Notes under the pieces: generated by a model
Told to the model about the DNA's origin: nothing
The model's database searches: none
What the model saw: only the letters and a program-made list of their open reading frames with translations
Shown here: piece after piece, positions 28,931 to 38,756 of the stretch
Layout of the letters: the number at the start of each line of letters is the position of its first letter
How positions within the stretch are numbered: the stretch's first letter is position 1
Position numbers and translations under genes: made by a program
Assembly: GCF_000429305.1 (NCBI RefSeq)
Contig: NZ_AUBP01000011.1
Span: forward strand, 143,739 to 207,738
Direction of reading: 5' to 3'
Source: Desulfovibrio inopinatus DSM 10711
GTDB taxonomy: Bacteria; Desulfobacterota; Desulfovibrionia; Desulfovibrionales; Desulfovibrionaceae
DNA length: 64,000 nucleotides

Positions 28931-30121
28931 TTAAGATTTCTCTTGCCAATTGTCGTATACAGCCGTTTCAAATCCCAAATACCCTTCGTATGAGGGAGGA
29001 TCGGCAAATGGCAGGATTTGCGTCGCCCAAAATCCTCCAAGCCCGTTCAACCTGTCGATCCAATAATACAAATTCGCTAATCCGGCCCAGGCCAAACTTC
29101 CGGCTGGACGCCCTGTCGGGGCTGGCTCATCGTTAATCATGAACGTATATCCCCATGACTTGGGCATACCGGGAAACACTTCACAACTATTTGTCAACAA
29201 AGGATCAGCACTGATAAAGGGACGGACCTTTAATGTCCCAAGACCATTGAGACTCATCTTTTGCACCGTTTCCGCGGCCAGAACACGCCCATGTTCTCCT
29301 TTGCCGTCGTTGAGCAACATCCGTATGAAACGCATATAGTCCCCCACCGTTGAGTAGAGTCCATGGCCGCCCATATGGACTTCCGGATCATCCGGCAACG
29401 TCAAGTCCGGTAAAGGGGTCAGGATTCCTTCTGCGTCGCGTTGATGCAACACAGCACGGCGTTCTCGCATGGAGTCGCTCATCGTAAAGCCTGTATCTTG
29501 CATCCCCAACGGATCGAAGATGCCGAGTTGCATCAATTCTCCAAGCCGTTTCCCTGTAATGCATTCCGCGACCTGGCCTGCCCAGTCCATATTGACGCCA
29601 TATTCCCAACGTTCACCAGGATCGAACAAAAGCGGCATTTGGATTGAGACTTTGCGACATAATATAATGCCAGGGATATCATCCTTCTGATACAATCGAT
29701 GATAAGATTCACTAAAAAAATCGTACCCGAATCCAGCCGTGTGAAGCAGCAAATTGCGCGTCGTGACAGGTTGCTTAGGAGGTCGTAATCTGGGCTCCCC
29801 CAAGTCATCAAAACCATCGAGCACCATGACGTCACCGAGTTCCGGGCAGTACTCTTTCGCCGGGACATCAAGGTCAAGCATCCCCTGCTCGACAAGCTGC
29901 ATGATAACGGTTCCAGTCAACGCCTTGGTGCAGGAAAAAATGCCGAAAACCGTGTCGACTGACATGGCTTCTTTCCCCCCGAGCATTCTTTTCCCATACG
30001 CACCTTCATACACTGTTTCAGATCGATTGGTGGCCATGGCAACAACCCCAGGAACACGAGTAGGGTCAGAGGTCGCACCAGCCAAAATCTCATCACACAC
30101 AGCGGTCAGCTTCGGCTCCAT
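28931..30121 (-). CDS. Serine hydrolase of the class C beta-lactamase/esterase family
   Basis: 396 residues. The catalytic SxxK is in 'VFGIFSCTKALTGTVIMQL'. The second motif is probably the YxxN-like 'WEYGVNMDWAGQV', and 'MGGHGLYSTVGDYMRF' is typical of the EstB/penicillin-binding-like esterases. There is no signal peptide, so it is cytoplasmic and more likely an esterase than a beta-lactamase. GGAGGAG precedes the ATG. It lies beside an AraC regulator gene on the same strand, 173 bases away. Confidence 0.85.
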   Translation of the reverse strand: MEPKLTAVCDEILAGATSDPTRVPGVVAMATNRSETVYEGAYGKRMLGGKEAMSVDTVFGIFSCTKALTGTVIMQLVEQGMLDLDVPAKEYCPELGDVMVLDGFDDLGEPRLRPPKQPVTTRNLLLHTAGFGYDFFSESYHRLYQKDDIPGIILCRKVSIQMPLLFDPGERWEYGVNMDWAGQVAECITGKRLGELMQLGIFDPLGMQDTGFTMSDSMRERRAVLHQRDAEGILTPLPDLTLPDDPEVHMGGHGLYSTVGDYMRFIRMLLNDGKGEHGRVLAAETVQKMSLNGLGTLKVRPFISADPLLTNSCEVFPGMPKSWGYTFMINDEPAPTGRPAGSLAWAGLANLYYWIDRLNGLGGFWATQILPFADPPSYEGYLGFETAVYDNWQEKS

Positions 30122-30294
30122 ACACTCCTCCTTCGAATAGGTTCACAAAGAGTGTATGCATACGGTGAACAGAGTACCGCCTTTGAACGGCACATCACGT
30201 CTTAAAACGGAATACGATGTAAAAACGTTTTCTCCACCATGAACTGCGTGCAATGCACGGAAAAAGCGCCAACAGTCATTCAGATATTGTTCAG

Positions 30295-31308
30295 TCAACG
30301 ATAATGCGAGCGCTTGACTGTTTCAGATGGTAATTCGCCAAATCGATTTTTATACGCCTTGGCAAAAACACCAAAGTTACAGTACCCCCAATCACTGACG
30401 ATGGTCGAAATAGTGTCATTCTCCGAAGATCTTCGAAGTGCCTTCCGAATGCCCTGCAACCGTTGCTCGCGCAAAAAGGTATAGGGCGTCATGCCGCGAT
30501 ACCGACGGAAAGCCCCTGACAACGCACGTATACTGACCCCCGATACGCGAGCCACTTCCGAAAGTGTTGGTGCCTGCTGCGCATGGGCTCGCATGTATTC
30601 TTCCGCACGGAGAATATATTTCGGAGCAACAGACCAATGCTCGGGAGACAAATCCAAGCCAGCTTGTTCCGTCCAGGAGACAAGAAGTTGTAAGCAAAGC
30701 GATTGCTCCACATGTGCTATGAGATGCGGTTGTTTCTTCGGAGGTGGATTTTCTGAAATCACCTGCATGAGGTACGCGAGAAAGGCCCACCAGGACGAAT
30801 GGACGCCACCAAACTTCACCTTGCGCTTCCACAATGTGTCGTCAGGAATAAAACCAAGCCAATCCAAAGCGGTTGCTTCCATTTTAGCATGAGGAATCGT
30901 CAAATTGTATTGGAGATGTTGCGCATCTCCTTCCAACCAGTATTCTGTCCGGCTACAATCGGCGACAAAGCTTTCCCCGGAAACGGTGACCGCATGCTTC
31001 TTTCTCTCTACGCCGTGACGAAGCGTCCCCTGTAACGTGGTAAGCACCAAAATATTACCGGCTTCCGGAGAAAAATCACTTAATCGAATAGGCACGCCAT
31101 AGCCGAACTTTGTCACAACAATGCTGCCAACTTTTGTTGAATACATCGTCGCGTTCGGGTGGCGATCTTTTTTCAGTGGACGGACCTGATAGGGCATATA
31201 GACAGAATCACAAAAACTTCGAATTTCATCCCAATCGCGCGAATGGGTTCGGTGCTTCTGCCGTAATGGGCGTCCGGAGGCATCGAGAAGAAGCGTTTGG
31301 CCAAGCAT
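30295..31308 (-). CDS. AraC-family transcriptional regulator
   Basis: About 337 residues. The C-terminal 100 residues hold two helix-turn-helices: 'PTLSEVARVSGVSIRALSGAFRRYRGMTPYTFLREQRLQ' and 'TISTIVSDWGYCNFGVFAKAYKNRFGELPSE'. The N-terminal part resembles the AraC-binding-like domain of catabolic regulators ('AEYWLEGDAQHLQYNLTIP' region). I prefer the ATG at 31308, with an AAGGAGGG site, over a GTG 13 codons upstream. It may control the downstream serine hydrolase gene. Confidence 0.85.
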   Translation of the reverse strand: MLGQTLLLDASGRPLRQKHRTHSRDWDEIRSFCDSVYMPYQVRPLKKDRHPNATMYSTKVGSIVVTKFGYGVPIRLSDFSPEAGNILVLTTLQGTLRHGVERKKHAVTVSGESFVADCSRTEYWLEGDAQHLQYNLTIPHAKMEATALDWLGFIPDDTLWKRKVKFGGVHSSWWAFLAYLMQVISENPPPKKQPHLIAHVEQSLCLQLLVSWTEQAGLDLSPEHWSVAPKYILRAEEYMRAHAQQAPTLSEVARVSGVSIRALSGAFRRYRGMTPYTFLREQRLQGIRKALRRSSENDTISTIVSDWGYCNFGVFAKAYKNRFGELPSETVKRSHYR

Positions 31309-31683
31309 GAGCCGTTTTCCCTCCTTGGTATGGATACGAACGCCCACTCCACAAAGCCGACAAGAGATACAATTGTATCAATAACGGCCTTGATCGTTCC
31401 CTCTCATCTCTCATGAGACGATAGTATGATGGCAAAAACGGAACACCTATTTGCCTTGAGGGGTATACAAACAGGCACACACGCGTTGCTGAGGAGTCAA
31501 CCATGGAAGGTAAAAGAAGGGGGGGGTCACGCGTCCACGTATTTCAACGATACTCAAAAGCAACGCAAGCGATTCCCAGGAACGGGCCGACAAAAATTTC
31601 CATTCCTCTTTCTTGCTCTGGCAGAAGCTGCAATCTTCGTCAAGGTTCTATAAAAAATCATGGTAAAACTCGCGTAACCATCC
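31309..31683. other. Intergenic region between AraC gene and glpK terminator
   Basis: 375 bases. Open frames here lack protein character and ribosome sites. One G8 tract lies near 31520. No regulatory element is recognised with confidence. Confidence 0.4.
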
Positions 31684-31728
31684 AGATAAAAAACACGGCG
31701 ACGGAGTACAAAACGTACGCCGTCGCCG
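31684..31728 (-). terminator. Intrinsic terminator of the glpABK operon
   Basis: Arms CGGCGACGG (31696-31704) and CCGTCGCCG (31720-31728) with an inner GTAC/GTAC stem. On the minus strand the hairpin is followed by GTTTTTTA. It lies about 55 bases after glpK. Confidence 0.9.
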
Positions 31729-31782
31729 GAACAATATTGCATACCAATGCCAGACAACCGCTGGCACACGATACACTAAAAT

Positions 31783-33294
31783 TTATTCGACCCAGTTCAA
31801 TGTTCGTTCAACGGCTTTTTTCCAGCCGGCATATCCCTGTTCTCGTGCTTCAGCATCCATGGACGGTGTCCAGGTCTTATTAATCGACCAATTATTGCAG
31901 AGTGTCTCAAGGTCTTTCCAAAAACCGATAGCCAGGCCGGCCGCATAGGCCGCACCGAGACAAGTCGTTTCCGAAACCGTCGGGCGAATGACCGGCACGT
32001 CAAGAACATCAGACTGAAATTGCATGAGCAAATCATTGTGGACCATACCGCCGTCCACCTTCAAGGCCTTGAGATCCACGCCGGAATCTTTATTCATGGC
32101 TTCAACAATATCTTTCGTCTGATACGCATTCGCCTCAAGGACGGCACGCGCAATGTGATGTTTATTGGCATATCGCGTTAACCCGACCATAACCCCGCGG
32201 GCGTCGGAGCGCCAATATGGGGCGAACAACCCTTGAAATGCCGGCACGATATAAACGCCACCATTATCCTCAACGGCTTTGGCCAGGTTTTCCACTTCTG
32301 GTGCCGACTTAATGAGACCAAGATTGTCACGAAGCCACTGAACTAGAGCCCCGGCAATAGCAATGGAGCCCTCCAGGCAATACACCGGTTTGCATCCGCT
32401 CATCTGATAGGCCAAAGTCGTAATCAATCCATGATTCGAGGGAACCGGAGTCTCCCCGGTATTGAGCAAAAGAAAGCAACCCGTCCCGTAGGTGTTTTTG
32501 GCTTCACCAACAGAAAAACACGTTTGACCGACAAGTGCAGCTTGTTGGTCTCCCAAAGCGCCGCAGACCGGAACCCGTGCGCCAAGTGGCCCGGTTTCCT
32601 CGGTCGGTCCCCATGTCGCGGAATCGCTCGAGGGGACGATGCGCGGCAATCCCTGTTCAGGAATATTCAAAAGCGCCAGGATATCACGATCCCATTCCAG
32701 CGTTTTCAAGTCCATAAGCATGGTGCGGCTGGCATTGGTCACATCCGTGACATGGGCTCCCCCGCTCGGACCGCCGGTCAACCACCAGATAATCCAGGTT
32801 TCCATGGTGCCGATAAGCCCATTCCCTTGCTCTATGGCTTCCCGTGTGCCCGGAACATTGTCGAGAATCCACTTGATCTTGGGGCCGCTGAAATACGTTG
32901 CAATGGGCAGACCGGTTTTTTCACGGAATCGATCCTGTCCCCCATCAGCGATGAGGCTCTTGCAAATCTCATGGGTACGCGTGCATTGCCAGACAATGGC
33001 ATTATAATACGGCTCACCCGTATATTTATCCCAAATGACCGTTGTTTCGCGCTGATTCGTAATCCCTATGGCGGCCAAGTCCGAGCCTTTGATACCCGCC
33101 TTGGCGAGTGCACCGGCAATGACATCCTGAGTGTTGCGCCATATTTCCATGGGGTCATGTTCAACCCAGCCCGGTTTGGGGAAAATTTGCCTGTGCTCTT
33201 TTTGATCCGAAGCCTTTATACGGCCGCGTTCATCGAAAATAATGAACCGACTGCTTGTCGTCCCTTGATCGACCGCCCCGACATATTTGCCCAT
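31783..33294 (-). CDS. glpK: Glycerol kinase
   Basis: 503 residues, standard length. It phosphorylates glycerol to sn-glycerol 3-phosphate with ATP. FGGY-family landmarks are '[19 protein letters not shown]', '[18 protein letters not shown]', '[15 protein letters not shown]', '[16 protein letters not shown]' and '[21 protein letters not shown]'. GAGGAGG precedes the ATG. It is the last gene of the glpA-glpB-glpK run, 88 bases after glpB. Its substrate is delivered by the ABC transporter encoded in the divergent operon. Confidence 0.98.
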   Translation of the reverse strand: MGKYVGAVDQGTTSSRFIIFDERGRIKASDQKEHRQIFPKPGWVEHDPMEIWRNTQDVIAGALAKAGIKGSDLAAIGITNQRETTVIWDKYTGEPYYNAIVWQCTRTHEICKSLIADGGQDRFREKTGLPIATYFSGPKIKWILDNVPGTREAIEQGNGLIGTMETWIIWWLTGGPSGGAHVTDVTNASRTMLMDLKTLEWDRDILALLNIPEQGLPRIVPSSDSATWGPTEETGPLGARVPVCGALGDQQAALVGQTCFSVGEAKNTYGTGCFLLLNTGETPVPSNHGLITTLAYQMSGCKPVYCLEGSIAIAGALVQWLRDNLGLIKSAPEVENLAKAVEDNGGVYIVPAFQGLFAPYWRSDARGVMVGLTRYANKHHIARAVLEANAYQTKDIVEAMNKDSGVDLKALKVDGGMVHNDLLMQFQSDVLDVPVIRPTVSETTCLGAAYAAGLAIGFWKDLETLCNNWSINKTWTPSMDAEAREQGYAGWKKAVERTLNWVE

Positions 33295-33382
33295 GGCACC
33301 CTCCTCAATACGGTATAGGTCAACGATTTTTCAAGAATTACAGCTGTGCTCGGTTATTTCGAGGTGTTTCTTCAACCGAACG

Positions 33383-34654
33383 TTAGCGACTTCTCTCGGC
33401 GCGTAAACACTCCACCGCTTTCCACGCCGTTGCAATGGCGAACCCGGCGCCGGATTTATTCCGTGACCAATCATTTCCGGCAAGTATCGATCCTGCTGCA
33501 TAAAGGTTTTGCAACATAGGTTGCCCGTTTTCATCGCACGGCCGAAACAGATTGTCTGTCGCAATACCGGCATAGTGTAATCCATGCCCGCCTGGATCAA
33601 AAAAGTCCGGCTTGAACCAGTCAGCACGAACTGCGGGTTGCACAACTGGAAGATCAAATACGGACTCACGGACCGTATGCCGATCGGCACGAATTCCTTT
33701 GCTGAAAAAACGGCCGGTTGCCAACAGTGTAGTGCGGGAACGAACCGTTTTGGGATACTTCTTGCCAATGCTGAATTCGATTTCCCCATTTTCGTCAACC
33801 CGAACGGACTCCACGGTCTTTTGTGGATACAGTTCGATCCCCATGGTTGGCATATGGCGCTCGAATATCCCCCGAATACGTGCGCCACTGATCGCCGGTG
33901 GCATGACAGGAATTTCAAAAACCGGTCGACCAAGCAGTTCCTCAAGGTGAGCAATGGCTGCCGGTGGGTCTGTATACCCCAAAACAGCCGGAAATCCTAT
34001 ATATTCAACATCGTGTACGTGCTCGCGCACCATGTCGGCCAAGGCTTCTCGCTTGTTCGGAAAATCGAGGTTCCGCGCAATGGCCTCCGGGTAAAACTCC
34101 CCTTCCGGTTTGGGAAATCGGACACGAAGTGACCGTAGCCCGGGCCAATCCGCTTTTCTCGTCTCGACAATTTGATTGGCACTGAATCCTTTAAGTCCGG
34201 CAAAATCGACAAACAAGGTCGGTGCTGTTGCCGCCAATGCGGCGACGCATGAAGCGCTCATCATCGGGACACTGTATGTGCGTCGAATCGATCCAGCAAA
34301 CGTCACCATGCGTTGGTTACGGCCAAATGAATGAACGTACGGCAAACCGATCGAACCGAGAAAACCGGTAAATTCCGTCAAGGCCGTCTCAATCTCTTCT
34401 TGTGCCATGCGGCCAAAAGGATGTTCCGGGTTGCTTTTCACAACCTGAGTAATCGCTTCGTAGGGATCATCGAACCGTTTTCCATCGACAACAGCCATAA
34501 GATCGATACAGCCCGTTGAAAAATCAATCGCGCCGGCTCCGCCACACAGGGCAACTTTTAAACCGGCTTTTTGGGCAAACAACGCCGCGGCCAGACCGGC
34601 ATAGCCCGACCCCAAAATCATAACATCATAAACGGGGGAGCGTGTCTCGTCCAT
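33383..34654 (-). CDS. glpB: Anaerobic glycerol-3-phosphate dehydrogenase subunit B
   Basis: 423 residues. The N-terminal FAD/FMN-binding fold is 'DVMILGSGYAGLAAALFAQKAGLKVALCGG', and the C-terminal part contains 'LYAAGSILAGNDWSRNKSGAGFAIATAWKAVE'. It matches GlpB of the anaerobic GlpABC complex, which oxidises glycerol 3-phosphate to dihydroxyacetone phosphate and passes electrons toward the quinone pool. It lies 138 bases after glpA; a ribosome site AGGAAAGG is present. The membrane-anchor partner glpC is absent from this operon. Confidence 0.92.
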   Translation of the reverse strand: MDETRSPVYDVMILGSGYAGLAAALFAQKAGLKVALCGGAGAIDFSTGCIDLMAVVDGKRFDDPYEAITQVVKSNPEHPFGRMAQEEIETALTEFTGFLGSIGLPYVHSFGRNQRMVTFAGSIRRTYSVPMMSASCVAALAATAPTLFVDFAGLKGFSANQIVETRKADWPGLRSLRVRFPKPEGEFYPEAIARNLDFPNKREALADMVREHVHDVEYIGFPAVLGYTDPPAAIAHLEELLGRPVFEIPVMPPAISGARIRGIFERHMPTMGIELYPQKTVESVRVDENGEIEFSIGKKYPKTVRSRTTLLATGRFFSKGIRADRHTVRESVFDLPVVQPAVRADWFKPDFFDPGGHGLHYAGIATDNLFRPCDENGQPMLQNLYAAGSILAGNDWSRNKSGAGFAIATAWKAVECLRAERSR

Positions 34655-34792
34655 GCTTCATCCTTTCCTGCTTGCTGAAAAAACGCCAATCACACCGAGA
34701 GAAAATGATGACCTCGAATTCCTGTGTACGCTTTGCATACACCGCGTGATTTGAATCAAAGTCGAAAACCGGAACAAACGACGTTTTGACGA

Positions 34793-36358
34793 TTATGACG
34801 CGGATTCATCCTCAAGTTCGAGATCAAGCATGCCGCAATATAACGCGTCCTGCAGCTCAGCTTGACGCAAGGATGCTCCCCATAAAACAGGGGCAAAACC
34901 TCGCCAACGACGTTCAACAAATCGTCGCAATTCATGAAGTCCATGATGATCGGTCACCCGGCCGGAATCATAGAGATGACCTGTTATGCGCAACCCGCAC
35001 AACCCGCCTTGACACGGCCCCTTGCCAACGCGTGAACGCTGCCCCACTGCCTTGAGGAGGCTCCGTCCTCGCATCTCCCCCATATTGTCGACAATGGAGG
35101 CAATCACCCCAGCAGAGACCATTTCACATTCACACAAAATGAGGTCAGTGGAGCTTTTCTTGTCCACCCACGTCCGCGGTGCCCTGCCCGGTTCGGTCCA
35201 CATTGCCTTTTCCGATGCAGGTAGTGGTTCTGTTTGAGTCGAGCACGGTGTACTCACCCCAAGTTTGGCACAGACAAGATCACACGTCTTTTCCGCCATG
35301 AGGCGATATGTAGTGAGCTTGCCCCCAGTAATCGTGACAAAATTTTCGACTCCATCGTGCGCATGGTCGATCAGTGCAAAACCACGACTAACACTCCGGT
35401 CGTCTCCGGCATTTCCCGATTTGACCAATGGACGAACCCCGGAATAAGCGCGGATATATCGAGTAGTTTCCAACAATGGGACCATGGCCTTGGCATCATC
35501 AATAATTGCATCGGCTTCAGCAATACTGGGCCGACAAAGGTCCGGATGATCTATACGCACGGACGTCGTGCCAAGAATGGAGACGGCGCCTCCAGGGACA
35601 AGGATATCGGAATCCGAAGCGGGACGAAGACGGTTGATGACGCGAGTTGCCAACCGGTCTTGCGTGACGAGCAGTTCCCCCATTGAGTATAAAATCTCAA
35701 TCTGCGCCCCAGCCATTGCTGCGACCAATCCAGCCCACGCTCCCGACGCATTCACGACAAGTTCGGGCTCAATAATGATTTCGCGTTCGGATGTGTCATC
35801 ACAACACCTCACCCGTTTGATACACCCGTTTTCGATATCGAAGCCGGTGACGCGGGTATTCCGTCGAACACGTGCACCGAGCTCCATGGCGTGGGCCATA
35901 TTATCCAAAGATAACATGAACGGATCAATGGAAGCGTCTTGAACACGATATGCTGCAACAAGCGATTCGGCGAGGACGGGTTCGAGTTCCCGTGCTTCCT
36001 GAGGATCGAGCGCCTTGCATCCGATACCGCTTCGATCACAAAGCCCGGGAAAATCGGCAATATAGCCTTCATCATCTCCGGGAACGGCAACAAATAATCC
36101 ACCACAGTCGTCAATGCACTGTGGTGCGACGCGCCGTAAAATATCTCCTTCATCACGGCACTCGACTGCTGCTTCCATATCCGAAGCAACATAGCGCGCT
36201 CCGCTATGCAGTAAACCGTGATTCCCCCCGGAAGCTCCGGAATTGATGTCGCGTTTTTCAATAAGCAAACAGGGGACACCGCGTAACGCGAGATCACGGG
36301 CGATGCCGGTACCGGTGGATCCTCCACCGATGACAAGAACTGGAATTGTTTCAATCAT
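34793..36358 (-). CDS. glpA: Anaerobic glycerol-3-phosphate dehydrogenase subunit A
   Basis: 521 residues, the catalytic FAD subunit. The dinucleotide fold is 'PVLVIGGGSTGTGIARDLALRG', and the substrate region 'GGNHGLLHSGARYV' is typical of GlpA/GlpD. The C-terminal third carries a BFD-like Fe-S domain with cysteines in 'LILCECEMVS' and 'GPCQGGLCGLRI', which distinguishes GlpA from GlpD. It is first in the leftward glp operon, with AAGGAAGG upstream, and faces glpR across a 303-base control region. Confidence 0.95.
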   Translation of the reverse strand: MIETIPVLVIGGGSTGTGIARDLALRGVPCLLIEKRDINSGASGGNHGLLHSGARYVASDMEAAVECRDEGDILRRVAPQCIDDCGGLFVAVPGDDEGYIADFPGLCDRSGIGCKALDPQEARELEPVLAESLVAAYRVQDASIDPFMLSLDNMAHAMELGARVRRNTRVTGFDIENGCIKRVRCCDDTSEREIIIEPELVVNASGAWAGLVAAMAGAQIEILYSMGELLVTQDRLATRVINRLRPASDSDILVPGGAVSILGTTSVRIDHPDLCRPSIAEADAIIDDAKAMVPLLETTRYIRAYSGVRPLVKSGNAGDDRSVSRGFALIDHAHDGVENFVTITGGKLTTYRLMAEKTCDLVCAKLGVSTPCSTQTEPLPASEKAMWTEPGRAPRTWVDKKSSTDLILCECEMVSAGVIASIVDNMGEMRGRSLLKAVGQRSRVGKGPCQGGLCGLRITGHLYDSGRVTDHHGLHELRRFVERRWRGFAPVLWGASLRQAELQDALYCGMLDLELEDESAS

Positions 36359-36435
36359 GTGTCGCCTTCCTTGCTGGCAGCACCGAGAGAGAAATATGAT
36401 CGACTTCTATGTGCGAAACCGAACCCTCGGAAAGC

Positions 36436-36650
36436 AAAACGAAAAAAAATTGGAGGAAATGGACGGCAACGCGTTGCGTTATCAACGGAACGAAATACAA
36501 TTGTGCAAAAGACAATGGCATGATACCGTCCATTCTCGAGTATTTTCGCCTTGGTCGTTGCGTTTCACCTAGCACGACGCGGTTTTGTTCGCCAAGTTTT
36601 TTTTCAGTAAAAAACGAAAACATACATTTTATTTTCATATACGAAAAAAT
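36436..36650. promoter_or_regulatory. Candidate GlpR sites between glpA and glpR
   Basis: The 303-base glpA-glpR gap holds the 10-mer AAAACGAAAA at 36436-36445 and again at 36611-36620, plus ATACGAAAAAAT at 36639-36650 near the glpR start. The reverse complement TTTTCGTTTT recurs exactly twice downstream of glpR. Short A/T-flanked CG motifs of this kind are typical of DeoR-family operators. Confidence 0.55.
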
Positions 36651-36661
36651 GGAGCCTCCCC

Positions 36662-37492
36662 ATGTCCGACTCCCCAACCCTCTCTCCGGCTGGACACGTC
36701 CGTGACGACTCAGCCAAACACGCTGCCGTCAGACAACGTCATGAACAAATGGTGCACCTTGTCCAAGAGATGGGATTCGCCACAATTGGAGCGTTGGCAG
36801 AGCATTTCGACGTAACCCCTCAAACCGTTCGGCGAGACATCAATACCCTGAGTGATCTCGGATTGTTACAGCGATATCATGGTGGAGCCGGGCCATCCGT
36901 CAGCACGGAAAATGTGGACTACTCAAGCCGCCAAGTCATTTGTCGTGCGGAAAAACGTCGCATCGGAGAATTGTGCGCTGAACACATCCCCAACCGCTCT
37001 TCGCTCTTCATCAATATCGGTACAACCACAGAGGAAGTGGCCAAAGCACTTGCCCGCCACAGCAAGCTTCGGGTGATCACAAACAACCTCAATGTAGCGG
37101 GAATTCTCAGCGATAACGAAAATATCGAAATCATCGTTGCGGGCGGTGTCATCCGCCATCGCGACAGAGGAATCGTTGGAGAATCGGCCGTAGACTTCAT
37201 CAAACAATTCAAAGTGGATTACGGTATCATCGGGATAAGCGGCGTCGACATGGACGGCACCATGCTCGACTTCGATTACCGTGAAGTGCGCGCCGCGAAA
37301 GCCATTATGGAAAATTCTCGAAAGACTTTTCTCGTGACCGACCACACCAAATTCGGACGTAACGCCATGGTTCGGCTTGGCAGCATCCGTGAAGTACATG
37401 CTGTTTTTACAGACAAAATTCCACCGCAAAGTGTGCTGGACGAGATGGACCGCGGCGACACCAAGTTATTTGTTGCCAATATGGTAAGCTAA
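36662..37492 (+). CDS. glpR: DeoR-family repressor, GlpR-like
   Basis: 276 residues. The N-terminal HTH is 'GFATIGALAEHFDVTPQTVRRDINTLSDLGLLQRYHGGA', the DeoR signature. The C-terminal sugar-phosphate-isomerase-like sensor has 'LFINIGTTTEEVAKAL', 'ITNNLNVAGIL' and 'DFDYREVRAAKAIMENSR'. GlpR proteins bind glycerol 3-phosphate as inducer. Position between the glp enzyme operon and the glycerol transporter operon makes it the likely repressor of both. The first about 20 residues are a nonconserved extension. Confidence 0.92.
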   Translation: MSDSPTLSPAGHVRDDSAKHAAVRQRHEQMVHLVQEMGFATIGALAEHFDVTPQTVRRDINTLSDLGLLQRYHGGAGPSVSTENVDYSSRQVICRAEKRRIGELCAEHIPNRSSLFINIGTTTEEVAKALARHSKLRVITNNLNVAGILSDNENIEIIVAGGVIRHRDRGIVGESAVDFIKQFKVDYGIIGISGVDMDGTMLDFDYREVRAAKAIMENSRKTFLVTDHTKFGRNAMVRLGSIREVHAVFTDKIPPQSVLDEMDRGDTKLFVANMVS

Positions 37493-37496
37493 TTTT

Positions 37497-37556
37497 TTTT
37501 CGTTTTGTTTTCGTTTTCGCGCTTATTTTCGGTTGAGAACATGTTTCAGACATGTT
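37497..37556 (+). promoter_or_regulatory. Candidate GlpR sites ahead of the glycerol transporter operon
   Basis: TTTTCGTTTT occurs at 37497-37506 and 37508-37517, eleven bases apart (one helical turn), with a further TTTTCG at 37526-37531. A 19-base inverted repeat, AACATGT (37538-37544) and ACATGTT (37550-37556), follows. The same 10-mer lies in the glpA-glpR gap on the other strand, which supports a shared regulator. Confidence 0.55.
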
Positions 37557-37632
37557 ACCTAGTCACAATAGTGACGAAAACACACTGTCTGGCAACTTTA
37601 TTCGCCGGCAGCATGCCGTAAAAGAGGTCTCG

Positions 37633-38739
37633 ATGGGGCTCAAACTTGTTGGCGTCAACAAAACCGTGGCTGGAGAGGTTCACCTTGATGATGTGAACAT
37701 CGACTTACAATCCGGGCAACGGTATGTCATTCTCGGACGTACTCTTGCCGGTAAAACATCGCTTCTGCGCATCTTAGCAGGACTCGACAAGCCTACATCA
37801 GGACGTATTTACGTCGATGACAACGACGTGACCGGAGTATCAGTACGTAAACGCGACGTTGCCATGGTCTATCAGCAGTTTATCAACTATCCTTCACTCA
37901 CCATTTACAATAACATTGCCTCGCCTTTGCGAAATACCAAAATGGGCAAAGACGAGATTGATAAGCGTGTACGGCACATTGCGTCCATGCTGCACATTGA
38001 TAATCTTCTTGATCGACTCCCCGAGGAACTCAGCGGAGGCCAGCAACAGCGTACAGCTATTGCCCGTGCTCTTGCGAAAGACACCCAGCTTCTGCTCATG
38101 GACGAACCACTGGTCAACCTTGACTACAAGCTCCGTGAAGAACTCCGCGACGAACTGCTCAAGATTTTCGAACATCGCAACAGCATCGTCGTCTATACCA
38201 CCACAGAACCTTCCGAAGCCATGATGCTCGGTGGGAATATTATAGTCATGCACGAAGGCCGCGTCCTTCAACATGGCCCTACAGCGCAAGTATACCATAA
38301 TCCGGCCAATACCAACGTTGCCGAGGTGTTCAGCGACCCACCCATCAACTCGATTCGCGCTGAAGTCAAAGATGGAAAGGCGCATCTGCGCATCGGGATT
38401 GATTTCCCATTATCCGGTCATCTCGCCAACCTTGCACCGGGTATTTATCAATTCGGTATCCGCCCACACCATTTTCATCTGACTCCCAAAAAAGACAACG
38501 TTATCGCCATTCAATCGACCGTGGAATTGGCGGAAATCAATGGGTCGGAAACATATCTGCATTTTCATTATCGCAACCGCTCCCTCGTTCTTCAGGAAGA
38601 AGGAATCCACAGCAGAAAAGGTGGCGATCCCGTTACCGTCTATGTTTGCCCGTGTGATTTTTATGTATTTGACGAAGCTGGTGAGCTGGTCACCTCGCCT
38701 GACCGGTTTCGTTCCATCAACCAGGCAGTCGGCGCCTGA
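37633..38739 (+). CDS. glpS: Glycerol ABC transporter ATPase GlpS-like
   Basis: About 368 residues. The Walker A is the variant 'LGRTLAGKTSLLRIL', the Q-loop 'MVYQQFINYPSLTIYNNIASPL', the signature 'LSGGQQQRTAIARAL' and the Walker B 'LLLMDEPLVNLD'. The C-terminal regulatory domain (about 240-368) is of the sugar-importer MalK/UgpC type. The start is the ATG at 37633 (MGLKLVG) with AGAGG upstream; an earlier ATG lacks one. It is one of two different ATPases of the transporter and the first gene of the operon. Confidence 0.88.
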   Translation: MGLKLVGVNKTVAGEVHLDDVNIDLQSGQRYVILGRTLAGKTSLLRILAGLDKPTSGRIYVDDNDVTGVSVRKRDVAMVYQQFINYPSLTIYNNIASPLRNTKMGKDEIDKRVRHIASMLHIDNLLDRLPEELSGGQQQRTAIARALAKDTQLLLMDEPLVNLDYKLREELRDELLKIFEHRNSIVVYTTTEPSEAMMLGGNIIVMHEGRVLQHGPTAQVYHNPANTNVAEVFSDPPINSIRAEVKDGKAHLRIGIDFPLSGHLANLAPGIYQFGIRPHHFHLTPKKDNVIAIQSTVELAEINGSETYLHFHYRNRSLVLQEEGIHSRKGGDPVTVYVCPCDFYVFDEAGELVTSPDRFRSINQAVGA

Positions 38740-38756
38740 TAGGCAACGAGGTTTTC

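Noticed and set aside
32431..33318. 295-codon frame antisense to glpK
   Set aside because: A shadow of glycerol kinase; no protein family features.
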